Origin: Bradyrhizobium sp. SRL28
GTDB taxonomy: Bacteria; Pseudomonadota; Alphaproteobacteria; Rhizobiales; Xanthobacteraceae
DNA length: 64,000 nt
Assembly: GCF_018596315.1 (NCBI RefSeq)
Contig: NZ_JAHEAG010000001.1
Coordinates: 248,001 to 312,000, forward strand
Direction of reading: 5' to 3'
The position numbers and the translations under genes were made by a program. Positions 54,610-62,128 of this stretch are shown here, piece by piece. Below the pieces are notes generated by a model that was given only the letters and a program-made list of their open reading frames with translations, ran no database searches and was not told the DNA's origin. Positions within the stretch are counted from its first letter, which is position 1. Every line of letters starts with the position of its first letter.

Positions 54610-55060
54610 ACTCGGATTTCGCATGTCGGCATCGATCCTTGCCGGAGCACTCCTTGTCCTGCCCGGCGGTACCGCCGCGCAGGAACTTCGCAGCTACACC
54701 ATCGTCGGCGATGCCATTCCGCAATCGCTGACGGACACGGCCGGCGATGCGACGCGCGGGCGGGCCCTCGTCGTCGAACGTTCCAGCACTTGCATCCTCT
54801 GCCACAGCGGCCCATTTCCCGAACAGAAATTTCAGGGCGATCTGGCGCCTGATCTTTCCGGTTCCGGCAGCCGCTGGTCGGAAGGTCAGCTTCGGCTCCG
54901 GCTGGTGGACGCGTCCCGTCTCAATGCCGCGACCATCATGCCGTCTTATTACCGCGTCGACGGCCTCGATCGCGTCGGGACGCTGTGGCGCGGCAAGCCG
55001 ATCCTGTCGGCCGAACAGATCGAGGATATCGTGGCGTATCTCGTAAGCTTGCGCGAATAG
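54602..55060 (+). CDS. soxX: SoxX monoheme cytochrome c
   Basis: 152-aa periplasmic cytochrome, the smaller partner of SoxAX, which couples thiosulfate to SoxYZ. Heme site CILCH is at residues 64-68, and the distal Met ligand is in TIMPSYYR. I chose TTG 54602, overlapping the soxF stop, because it gives the signal peptide a basic n-region (MARLGFRMSA...). The alternative ATG 54623 leaves a signal without Arg/Lys. It is followed 9 bp later by soxY. Confidence 0.88.
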   Translation: MARLGFRMSASILAGALLVLPGGTAAQELRSYTIVGDAIPQSLTDTAGDATRGRALVVERSSTCILCHSGPFPEQKFQGDLAPDLSGSGSRWSEGQLRLRLVDASRLNAATIMPSYYRVDGLDRVGTLWRGKPILSAEQIEDIVAYLVSLRE

Positions 55061-55069
55061 GAAGGCACG

Positions 55070-55549
55070 ATGCAGCAACGACCCAATTCATCACGCCGCC
55101 AGTTCCTCGGCCTCGCCGGTGGCGCAGCCGTGCTCGGCGCGTTGCCCGTGGTTATCGTGCGTCCCGCGGAGGCGACACCCGCGATGCTGGCGTCGGCGAT
55201 CCAGAATGTCACCGGCGGCGCGGCGGTGCGCACCGGCAAGGTCAAGCTCGACATCCCGCCGCTGGTCGAGAACGGCAACACCGTACCGATGACGGTCACC
55301 GTCGCGCACCCGATGGCGCCGGAGGATCACGTCCGCAGCATCCACGTTTTCAACGAAAAGAATCCGCAGCCCAACATCGCCAATTTCCATCTCGGCCCGC
55401 ATAGCGGCCGAGCACAGGTATCAACCCGCATCCGTCTCGCCGACAGCCAGAAGATCGTCGCGATCGCAAAGCTTTCGGACGGATCGTTCTGGTCGGCCAG
55501 CGTCGACGTCGTGGTGACGTTGGCCGCCTGCACCGAGGATGTGATCTGA
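55070..55549 (+). CDS. soxY: SoxY-like sulfur carrier protein with atypical C-terminus
   Basis: 159-aa Tat-exported protein (SRRQFLG, 8-14). It carries sulfur intermediates covalently on a C-terminal cysteine. Typical SoxY ends in GGCGG; here the tail is VTLAACTEDVI, with Cys154 as the only cysteine. The swinging-arm Cys is retained, but its flexible glycines are replaced and three residues follow. Partner SoxZ overlaps its stop by 1 bp. Confidence 0.85.
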   Translation: MQQRPNSSRRQFLGLAGGAAVLGALPVVIVRPAEATPAMLASAIQNVTGGAAVRTGKVKLDIPPLVENGNTVPMTVTVAHPMAPEDHVRSIHVFNEKNPQPNIANFHLGPHSGRAQVSTRIRLADSQKIVAIAKLSDGSFWSASVDVVVTLAACTEDVI

Positions 55550-55869
55550 TGGCTTCGGCACTGATCAACGTTCCAGCGAAAGCCAAACGCGGCGACATTA
55601 TCGAGATCAAGACGCTGATGTCGCACATCATGGAAACCGGCTATCGCCATACGACTGCAGGCGAAGTCGTTCCGCGCGACATCATCACGAGCTTTACGTG
55701 CCGCTTCAACGGAAGCGAGATTTTCCGCACCGACCTGTTTCCGGCGATCTCCGCCAACCCCTTCATCACCTTCTTCACCACCGCGACCGAGAGCGGCAAG
55801 TTCGAATTCGAATGGACCGGCGACCAGGGCTTTTCCGAAACCGCATCCGCCTCGATCACGGTCGAATGA
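55549..55869 (+). CDS. soxZ: SoxZ sulfur carrier complex subunit
   Basis: 106-aa partner of SoxY. Family phrases: IEIKTLMSHIMETGYRH, DIITSFTCRFNGSEIFR and GKFEFEWTGDQGFSETASA. No signal peptide, which fits SoxZ being exported together with SoxY through the Tat system. It overlaps soxY by 1 bp (TGATGG) and soxA by 4 bp. Confidence 0.93.
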   Translation: MASALINVPAKAKRGDIIEIKTLMSHIMETGYRHTTAGEVVPRDIITSFTCRFNGSEIFRTDLFPAISANPFITFFTTATESGKFEFEWTGDQGFSETASASITVE

Positions 55870-56639
55870 GATTTGCCGGCGCCATAGCCGCTGTGCTGCT
55901 GATCGCGGGCTCTGCCTTCGCCGCCGAAATCCCGCAAGCCGACCGTCGCTCCGGCTACGACTTCATGAAGCCGGACACCAGGGCGATGCAGGACGAGGAT
56001 ACCGCCAATCCCGGCATGCTCTGGGTGCTCGACGGCGAAGGCTTATGGAAGCGCAAGGCCGGCACCGCCAACAAGACCTGCGCCGATTGCCACGACGATG
56101 CTCGCACCAGCATGAAGGGGGTTGCCGCCCGCTATCCCTCTTTCGACAAGTCAACTGGCCGCCCGATCGATCTGGAGCAGCGTATCAATTCGTGCCGCAC
56201 CAGCCAGCAGCAGGCGACGCCGCTGCCTTTCGAGAGCCGCGGGTTGCTGGCGCTCACCGCCTTCATCGCAAGGCAGTCGCAGGGCGTGCGAATCGAAACC
56301 GGCGCCGATCCGCAGCTCGCGCCGTTCATCGCCAAAGGACGCGAGCTTTACGTGCAACGGCAGGGACAGCTCAATCTCAGCTGCGCCAATTGCCACGACG
56401 ACAGTTGGGACAAGCGGCTCGCCGGCTCCGCGATCACACAGGGACACCCGACCGGCTACCCGCTCTACCGGCTGGAATGGCAGTCGCTGGGATCGCTGCA
56501 GCGGCGCCTGCGCGCCTGCATCACGGGCATAAGGGCGCAGGCCTATGATTACGGCGCGCCGGAACTGGTCGAACTTGAATTGTACCTGATGTCGCGGGCA
56601 CGCGGGATGGCGATGGAAGCGCCGGCCGTGCGGCCTTAA
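55866..56639 (+). CDS. soxA: SoxA diheme cytochrome c
   Basis: 257-aa periplasmic protein, catalytic subunit of SoxAX that attaches thiosulfate to the SoxY cysteine. It has a signal peptide (MRFAGAIAAVLLIAGSAFAA), two heme sites CADCH (72-76) and CANCH (173-177), and Cys218 in RLRACITGIRA, matching the active-site persulfide ligand. It ends the operon; the next gene is on the opposite strand. No soxB or soxCD follows. Confidence 0.92.
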   Translation: MRFAGAIAAVLLIAGSAFAAEIPQADRRSGYDFMKPDTRAMQDEDTANPGMLWVLDGEGLWKRKAGTANKTCADCHDDARTSMKGVAARYPSFDKSTGRPIDLEQRINSCRTSQQQATPLPFESRGLLALTAFIARQSQGVRIETGADPQLAPFIAKGRELYVQRQGQLNLSCANCHDDSWDKRLAGSAITQGHPTGYPLYRLEWQSLGSLQRRLRACITGIRAQAYDYGAPELVELELYLMSRARGMAMEAPAVRP

Positions 56640-56650
56640 GCAGTGGGCGC

Positions 56651-57424
56651 TTACCGCTCCGCGAACGCCTTCTCGACCACGAACTGCGCCGGCTCGCCGT
56701 GATTGCCTTCGACAAATCCCTTGCCGTTGAGCAGCGTGCGGGTGTCGGCGACCAGCGCCGGGCTGCCGCAGATCATGACGCGGTCATGGGCGGGGTCGAG
56801 CGAGGCGAGGCCAATATCAGCGAACAGCTTGCCGGAGTTGATCAGGTCGGTGATGCGGCCGCGATTGCGGAAGGGATCGCGCGTCACGGTGGGGTAATAG
56901 ACCAGCTGGTTGCGGATATATTCGCCGATCAGTTCGTCGTTCGGCAGCTTTTCGGTGATCATCTCGCCATAGGCGAGCTCGGCGACGCGGCGGCAGCCGT
57001 GCAGCAGCACCACCTTCTCGAACCGCTCATAGGTTTCGGGATCCTTGATCACGGAAAGAAACGGCGCGAGCCCGGTGCCGGTACCGATCAGATAGAGGTT
57101 GCGGCCGTCTTCAAGGTTGTCGATGACGAGCGTGCCGGTGGCCTTGCGGCTGACGATGATCTCGTCGCCCTGCTTTAAGTGCTGGAGCCGCGAGGTCAGC
57201 GGCCCATCCGGCACCTTGATCGAGAAGAATTCGAGCCGGTCCTCGTAATTTGCGCTGGCCACCGAGTAGGCGCGGAGCAGCGGCTTCTCGCCGACCTTCA
57301 GCCCGATCATGGTGAACTCGCCGTTGCGGAAACGGAACGAGGGATCGCGCGTGGTGGTGAAGCTGAACAGCGTGTCGGTCCAGTGATGGACGCTCAAAAC
57401 GCTTTCCTGGTTGAAATTGCTCAT
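56651..57424 (-). CDS. fpr: Ferredoxin-NADP reductase
   Basis: 257-aa FAD enzyme shuttling electrons between NADPH and ferredoxin/flavodoxin. The FAD motif RAYSVASANYED starts at residue 51. The NADP-binding GTGTGLAPFLSVIKDPETYERF follows, then VVLLHGCR and MICGSPALVADTR. The C-terminus EKAFAER is typical of bacterial Fpr. The ATG is 43 bp from a palindromic operator, pointing to regulated expression. Confidence 0.92.
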   Translation of the reverse strand: MSNFNQESVLSVHHWTDTLFSFTTTRDPSFRFRNGEFTMIGLKVGEKPLLRAYSVASANYEDRLEFFSIKVPDGPLTSRLQHLKQGDEIIVSRKATGTLVIDNLEDGRNLYLIGTGTGLAPFLSVIKDPETYERFEKVVLLHGCRRVAELAYGEMITEKLPNDELIGEYIRNQLVYYPTVTRDPFRNRGRITDLINSGKLFADIGLASLDPAHDRVMICGSPALVADTRTLLNGKGFVEGNHGEPAQFVVEKAFAER

Positions 57425-57466
57425 CGCACCGTTCCCTGACCTGCAAGCCGGATTGACCGGTTAAAT

Positions 57467-57496
57467 CATTCGTATACGATCGTTCGTATACAAATG
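57467..57496. promoter_or_regulatory. Near-perfect 30-bp palindromic operator between fpr and enamidase-like gene
   Basis: The left arm CATTCGTATACGA, a 4-bp spacer TCGT and the right arm TCGTATACAAATG are reverse complements at 12 of 13 positions. The core GTATACGA/TCGTATAC is perfect. GTATAC-centred palindromes are common targets of GntR- and TetR-type repressors. It is the only strongly AT-rich symmetric site in this divergent gap and can control both genes. Confidence 0.7.
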
Positions 57497-57569
57497 AATA
57501 ATCCAGCTTGATCCGATCGTCAAGCCGGGCAGAATGTCCGGCGAAGGCATTGAACCAAAAGGAAAAACC

Positions 57570-58769
57570 ATGGCCCACGATGCACCCCAGGCGACCGGCC
57601 CGAGCAAGCTGGTGATCCGCAATATCGGGCTGCTGCTGTCAGGGGCCCTGGAGAAGCCGATCCTGGACGGCGACACGATCGTGGCCGAGAACGGCAAGAT
57701 CACAGCGATCGGACGCTTCAAGGACGTCAATACCGAGGGCGCCACCACCGTCGTCGACGCCAACGGCACCACGGTCGCGCCAGGCCTGATCGACAGCCAC
57801 GTCCATCCCGTCGCCGGCGACTGGACGCCGCGGCAGAACCAGATCAACTGGATCGACAGCTACCTCCACGGCGGCGTCACCACCATGATCTCGGCCGGCG
57901 AAGTCCACATGCCCGGCCGTCCCCGCGACGTCGTCGGCCTGAAGGCGATGGCGATCTTCGCGCAACGCTCATTCTGGACGCTGCGTCCCGGCGGGGTGAA
58001 GGTGCATGCCGGTGCGCCCGTGATCGAATGCGAGATGGTGGAAGACGACTTCAAGGAATTGGCCGCCGCCGGCGTCAAGCTGCTCGGCGAAGTCGGCCTC
58101 GGCGGCGTCAAGGATGGGCCGACCGCGCGCAAGATGGTCGGCTGGGCGCGCAAGTATGGCATCCAGAGCACGATCCATACCGGCGGCCCCTCGATCCCCG
58201 GCTCCGGCCTGATCGACAAGGACGTCGTGCTGGAAGCCGACACCGACGTGGTCGGCCATATCAATGGTGGCCACACTGCCCTCCCCGACGACCAGATCCG
58301 CTGCATCTGCGAGGGCTGCAAGCGCGGGCTGGAGCTGGTTCACAACGGCAATGAGCGCTCGGCGCTGTTCACGCTGCGCATCGCGCGCGAGATGGGCGAC
58401 CTCAACCGCGTCATCCTCGGCACGGATGCGCCGGCCGGCTCCGGCGTGCAGCCGCTCGGCATCTTGCGGATGGTCTCGATGCTGTCCTCGCTCGGCGACT
58501 TGCCCGCCGAACTCGCCTTCTGCCTTGCGACCGGAAACACCGCCCGCATGCGCGAGCTGGATTGCGGCATCATCGAAGTCGGCCGCTCGGCGGACTTCGT
58601 CCTGATGGACAAGGCGCAGCACTCGCCCGGCAAGAACATCCTGGAGAGCGTGCAACTCGGCGACCTCCCCGGCATCGGCATGACCATCATCGACGGCATC
58701 GTCCGCACCCAGCGCAGCCGCAACACGCCGCCGGCGGGGAAGGTGCCGGAGATCATCATCGGGCATTGA
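57570..58769 (+). CDS. Amidohydrolase, enamidase-like
   Basis: 399-aa binuclear zinc amidohydrolase. Metal-ligand positions are visible: His77 and His79 (DSHVHP), Glu174 (GEVGLGG), His203 (IHTGG), His230 (GHINGG) and Asp286 (GTDAPAG). Sequence phrases (WTPRQNQINWIDSYLHGGVTTMISAG) recall enamidase of nicotinate fermentation, which hydrolyses cyclic enamides. No other nicotinate genes are near, so the substrate is likely another lactam or cyclic amide. ATG 57570 follows AAGGA. Divergent from fpr, with a shared operator. Confidence 0.85.
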   Translation: MAHDAPQATGPSKLVIRNIGLLLSGALEKPILDGDTIVAENGKITAIGRFKDVNTEGATTVVDANGTTVAPGLIDSHVHPVAGDWTPRQNQINWIDSYLHGGVTTMISAGEVHMPGRPRDVVGLKAMAIFAQRSFWTLRPGGVKVHAGAPVIECEMVEDDFKELAAAGVKLLGEVGLGGVKDGPTARKMVGWARKYGIQSTIHTGGPSIPGSGLIDKDVVLEADTDVVGHINGGHTALPDDQIRCICEGCKRGLELVHNGNERSALFTLRIAREMGDLNRVILGTDAPAGSGVQPLGILRMVSMLSSLGDLPAELAFCLATGNTARMRELDCGIIEVGRSADFVLMDKAQHSPGKNILESVQLGDLPGIGMTIIDGIVRTQRSRNTPPAGKVPEIIIGH

Positions 58770-58913
58770 TGCCGGCAGACCCGGCGCAATCGCGCCAATC
58801 GCATCTGAAAAAATTGCGTTAAGCCTCGAAAGCGGTGAACGAATTGCCGGCCAGTCCCGACAAAGCCGGGCTGCCTTAATGGCAGTCTGTGGGCTCTGGT
58901 CATCGAGGGATAC

Positions 58914-59603
58914 GTGAAAAATTCGCTGCAAGTCGCGGGCGGGGTCGTTGGTGCGGTGGTGGGCTTTATCGCCACACTGCTGATCCTCGAGTTGGTCGGC
59001 TTCGGAAACCGGGCCGACCCCATCATGTCGGGCATTCTGGCGCTGCTGGTGATCGCGCCGCTTGGCGCGATCGCGGGTCTCGTCCTCGGCACGATGCTGG
59101 CGACGCGGTTGCGCGGCCGAGAAAACACCGGCGGACTTCTCCGCAACAGCCTGAAGGCATTCGCAGTTACCGTCGCGCTCTGCGCCGCCGCCGGCACCTC
59201 CTATTATGTCTATGCGGTCATGACGGCAACGCCCTGGCTCAACCCGAATGCCGCCACCCCACTTCTCGTCTTTGAAGTTCGCCTCCCTGCAGGAGCGGCA
59301 TTGCCGGATTCTGTCCGTGACATAGCGATCGAGTTGCAGACCGACATCAACCGCATGCCGGGTGAGCCGCGCTTCAACCGGTTCCGTAGCGACGGCGACA
59401 GGCCGGTGATCGCGGGCGACGTCGAACTCGCCTTCCGCACTGCGCATCGGCAGTTGGAGATCAAGGTCAAGAACCAACCCGATCGGCTCTATCCTGTCGG
59501 ACTGTCAGCCAAGGCGCCGCATACGTCCGAGCTCGGGTCGTGGCAGCCGAATATCGACGGCAGCGAAATCCGCTATCGCGCCAAGTGGCCGGGACGGGAT
59601 TGA
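58914..59603 (+). CDS. Membrane-anchored hypothetical protein
   Basis: 229-aa protein that I do not recognise. Three hydrophobic segments in the first 105 residues (VVGAVVGFIATLLILELVG; ILALLVIAPLGAIAGLVLGTM; AFAVTVALCAAAGTSYYVYAV) are followed by a soluble C-terminal domain rich in beta strands. The last domain (LLVFEVRLPAGAALPDSVRDIAIELQTD) looks extracytoplasmic. The start is GTG 58914 with GAGGG just upstream. It may belong to the same transcription unit as the following cyclase, but 399 bp separate them. Confidence 0.7.
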   Translation: MKNSLQVAGGVVGAVVGFIATLLILELVGFGNRADPIMSGILALLVIAPLGAIAGLVLGTMLATRLRGRENTGGLLRNSLKAFAVTVALCAAAGTSYYVYAVMTATPWLNPNAATPLLVFEVRLPAGAALPDSVRDIAIELQTDINRMPGEPRFNRFRSDGDRPVIAGDVELAFRTAHRQLEIKVKNQPDRLYPVGLSAKAPHTSELGSWQPNIDGSEIRYRAKWPGRD

Positions 59604-60002
59604 GCCATGCAAGCGCGAGGCGCCGGTCCACCCCTTCCTTGAAGGCTGGCCTGCCGTTGAGATGCATTAGACTAGCTGAGCAAATCAACTGCCGGGCGCT
59701 CGCCAGTGGAACTCGACTCGCCGTGTTAGTCGCCGTGCGCAGGCAATTGCGAGGATCATGGCCGGCCGGTCGATGCCCGGCCAGCTCGTTTGCCGGTATT
59801 CAGGTCTGAAGTTCAAATCGGTAATCTATATGATCTGGATCACACTCATTCTCACGTTCTCATGTTCTCATGCGGCCATTGCCCGTACCAGCGTGGAACC
59901 AGCCCGGCTGCTTTGCCGCGAACAGCCAGTATGGTACGGTGTGGATGCTGGAAAGATTGCTTGCCTTACACTGTGTTAGCAGGTTGGGAGCCAATCCAAG
60001 CC
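59604..60002. other. Intergenic stretch upstream of the cyclase fusion
   Basis: 399 bases without a supported gene. A frame in phase with the cyclase is open from 59790, but its residues (Cys/His-rich, no family sense) suggest it is untranslated. A short run of imperfect TTCTCA repeats lies at 59847-59872. The ribosome site for the cyclase (GGGAG) is at its end. Confidence 0.5.
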
Positions 60003-61643
60003 ATGGCCCAGATTCGTGACATCAAGTCGGGCCGCGTTGGTGAGCCATCGCGCGAGCCAACGCCGCGGCGTCTTGCGGCCATCGTGGCAGGCGACATTTC
60101 CGGCTACAGCCGACTGATGCAGATCGACGAGGAAGGGACGCACAATCGCGTCAAGCGGCTCGAGCGCGACCTCATCGAACCCACCATCAGAGAACACCAC
60201 GGCAGGCTCGTCAAAACCACAGGCGACGGCTTCATCGCCATTTTCGACAGCCCCGTAGAGGCCGTCCGATCCAGCATCGTGATCCAGCAAAATGTGGTTG
60301 GTCGCAATGCATCGCTGCCCAAGCATCACTGGATCGAATATCGGATTGGCGTCAATCTTGGCGACGTCATCATCGAAACCGACGATGTCTATGGCGACGG
60401 CGTCAATATTGCGACGCGGCTTGAGGGCATTGCCCATCCCGGCGAAGTCTATATCTCCGGCGGCATCTACGAACAGATAAAGCATAAACTGGTTTGCGGA
60501 TACGAATCGCTCGGCGACCGAAAGGTCAAGAACATCACCGAGCCCGTCCGGGTCTACCGCGTGCTTCCCGACCCCTCCGCCCTGAACGAACGTCGGAACT
60601 GGCGCGAACGTATCCTGGCCCTCCTGCTCCTTCTTGCATTACTGATCATTGCGGGCGGCACTCTCTGGTACACGCTGGGGCAGCCTCGCAAGGCGACAGA
60701 ACAGGCGTCAGCTCCCGCTCCCGTTTCATCTCCGGCAGAAGCGCCGAAGGCGCCTGCACCTGCCGCAAAACAACGAGCGACGCCTGCCCAGCCTGCGCCG
60801 ACGGTGGCCCCAACGCAGCAGCAGGCGGCACCTCAGCCTGAGCCGTCTCCAGCACCCAAACCTGCCCCCTCTCCGGCACCCCAACAGGCCGCGCCGCTAC
60901 CGCCGCCCGCCTCTCCCTCTCCCGCCACGCCTGCGGCTCAACCAACCACGCCAGCCGCCGCGTCGGTTCGAGAACCCGAGATGATTTCCCTTCGGGGTGG
61001 CAGCTTCGCGATGGGCAGCAACGAAGACGCTTCGGAGAAGCCGGTCCGTCAGGTAACGGTCAAGCCGTTTGCGATGGGAAAATTTCCTGTCTCCGTGCGG
61101 GAATGGAATGCATGCGCTGCCGCAAAGGCATGCGGATTCACTGCGAGCGGAAAGGACGATGCGCCGGTTGCAAACGTAAGCTGGAGCGATGCCAAGCAAT
61201 ATGTCGCCTGGCTCGCGGAAACCACCCGCAAGCCGTATCGACTGCCGAGCGAAGCTGAATGGGAATATGCAGCGCGCGGCGGCACGCAGACCAAATTTTG
61301 GTGGGGCGATCAGCTTCAGCCCGGCATGGTCAATTGCAAGAATTGCAGCGACATTCCAGCCATCGATCAGCCGGTCAAGGTGGGCAGCCTGAAGCCAAAT
61401 CCTTTTGGGCTGTTCGATATGGGCGGCGCCGTCGATCAATGGGTCGAAGACTGCTGGCACAGAAACTATCAGGGCGCTCCCGCGGACGGATCGGCGTGGG
61501 TCGAGAATGCATGTCCGTCGCACGTCATCCGTTCCGGCTCGTGGAGGAAGGACTCAGACTATGCCCGGACGTCAAGCCGCGGCAGCTACGACACCAACGT
61601 GCGATATCCCACCCACGGGTTCCGCGTCGCACTATCCCCCTAA
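60003..61643 (+). CDS. Class III nucleotide cyclase fused through a membrane helix to a SUMF1-type domain
   Basis: 546-aa fusion. Residues 25-190 are a class III cyclase domain with metal Asp31 (AGDISGYS) and Asp75 (GDGF), Lys71, Asp132 (YGDGVN), Asn135 and Arg139, so it looks catalytically complete. One membrane helix (203-226) leads to a Pro/Ala/Gln-rich linker (233-320). A formylglycine-generating-enzyme-like (SUMF1/EgtB/PvdO) domain (326-546) with RLPSEAEWEYAARGG follows and should be periplasmic. The two active cysteines of true FGE are absent (RSGSWRKDSDYAR). ATG 60003 is preceded by GGGAG at 12 bp. Confidence 0.9.
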   Translation: MAQIRDIKSGRVGEPSREPTPRRLAAIVAGDISGYSRLMQIDEEGTHNRVKRLERDLIEPTIREHHGRLVKTTGDGFIAIFDSPVEAVRSSIVIQQNVVGRNASLPKHHWIEYRIGVNLGDVIIETDDVYGDGVNIATRLEGIAHPGEVYISGGIYEQIKHKLVCGYESLGDRKVKNITEPVRVYRVLPDPSALNERRNWRERILALLLLLALLIIAGGTLWYTLGQPRKATEQASAPAPVSSPAEAPKAPAPAAKQRATPAQPAPTVAPTQQQAAPQPEPSPAPKPAPSPAPQQAAPLPPPASPSPATPAAQPTTPAAASVREPEMISLRGGSFAMGSNEDASEKPVRQVTVKPFAMGKFPVSVREWNACAAAKACGFTASGKDDAPVANVSWSDAKQYVAWLAETTRKPYRLPSEAEWEYAARGGTQTKFWWGDQLQPGMVNCKNCSDIPAIDQPVKVGSLKPNPFGLFDMGGAVDQWVEDCWHRNYQGAPADGSAWVENACPSHVIRSGSWRKDSDYARTSSRGSYDTNVRYPTHGFRVALSP

Positions 61644-61661
61644 GGAGCGCGAGAGGCAGTC

Positions 61662-62087
61662 ATGAAGGTGATGCAGCGGATCGTTCTGTCGGCAGCGCTC
61701 ACTTGCCTGCCATTCGCAGCATTCGCTCAAGGTAAGCCCGCACACAAGGATGCCCTTCTCTATTTCGTATGGCCGCAGAACGGCACCGTCATCAAAGGCG
61801 GATTCTGGGCCCGCTTTGGTCTGCGCAACATGGGCGTGACACACGCCGGCGATAATTACCCGAACGCCGGCCATCACCATCTGCTGATCAACGTCAACGA
61901 GCCGCTCAATCCCAATGAGCCGATTCCGCAGGACAAATCACACCTTCATTTTGGCGCGGGCCAGACCGAAGCGCGCATCGAGCTTCCACCCGGCAAGCAT
62001 ACGCTCCAGCTCGTGCTGGGGGATGCTGAACACTTTCCGTTCAATCCTCCAGTGGTCTCGCAGAAGATTACCATCACGATCAGATAG
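61662..62087 (+). CDS. DUF4399-type secreted protein
   Basis: 141-aa protein with signal peptide (MKVMQRIVLSAALTCLPFAAFAQ). The core VYFVWPQNG-like opening (LLYFVWPQNGTVIKGGFWARFGL), HHHLLINV and QLVLGDAEHFPFNPPVVSQKI is the DUF4399 family pattern. Function unknown. It starts 18 bp after the cyclase stop, so the two are co-transcribed, and its extracytoplasmic location matches the SUMF1-type domain of the neighbour. Confidence 0.82.
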   Translation: MKVMQRIVLSAALTCLPFAAFAQGKPAHKDALLYFVWPQNGTVIKGGFWARFGLRNMGVTHAGDNYPNAGHHHLLINVNEPLNPNEPIPQDKSHLHFGAGQTEARIELPPGKHTLQLVLGDAEHFPFNPPVVSQKITITIR

Positions 62088-62128
62088 AGCGGAATTCTCT
62101 CCGCCGACTTTCATCCCCGCGCTTCGAA

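Noticed and set aside
59790..60002. In-frame N-terminal extension of the cyclase fusion
   Set aside because: The added residues have no domain sense, and the ribosome site lies just before ATG 60003.
60968..61640. Calling the SUMF1-type domain a true formylglycine-generating enzyme
   Set aside because: The cysteine pair of the active site is absent at RSGSWRKDSDYAR, and no sulfatase with a CxPxR site is adjacent.
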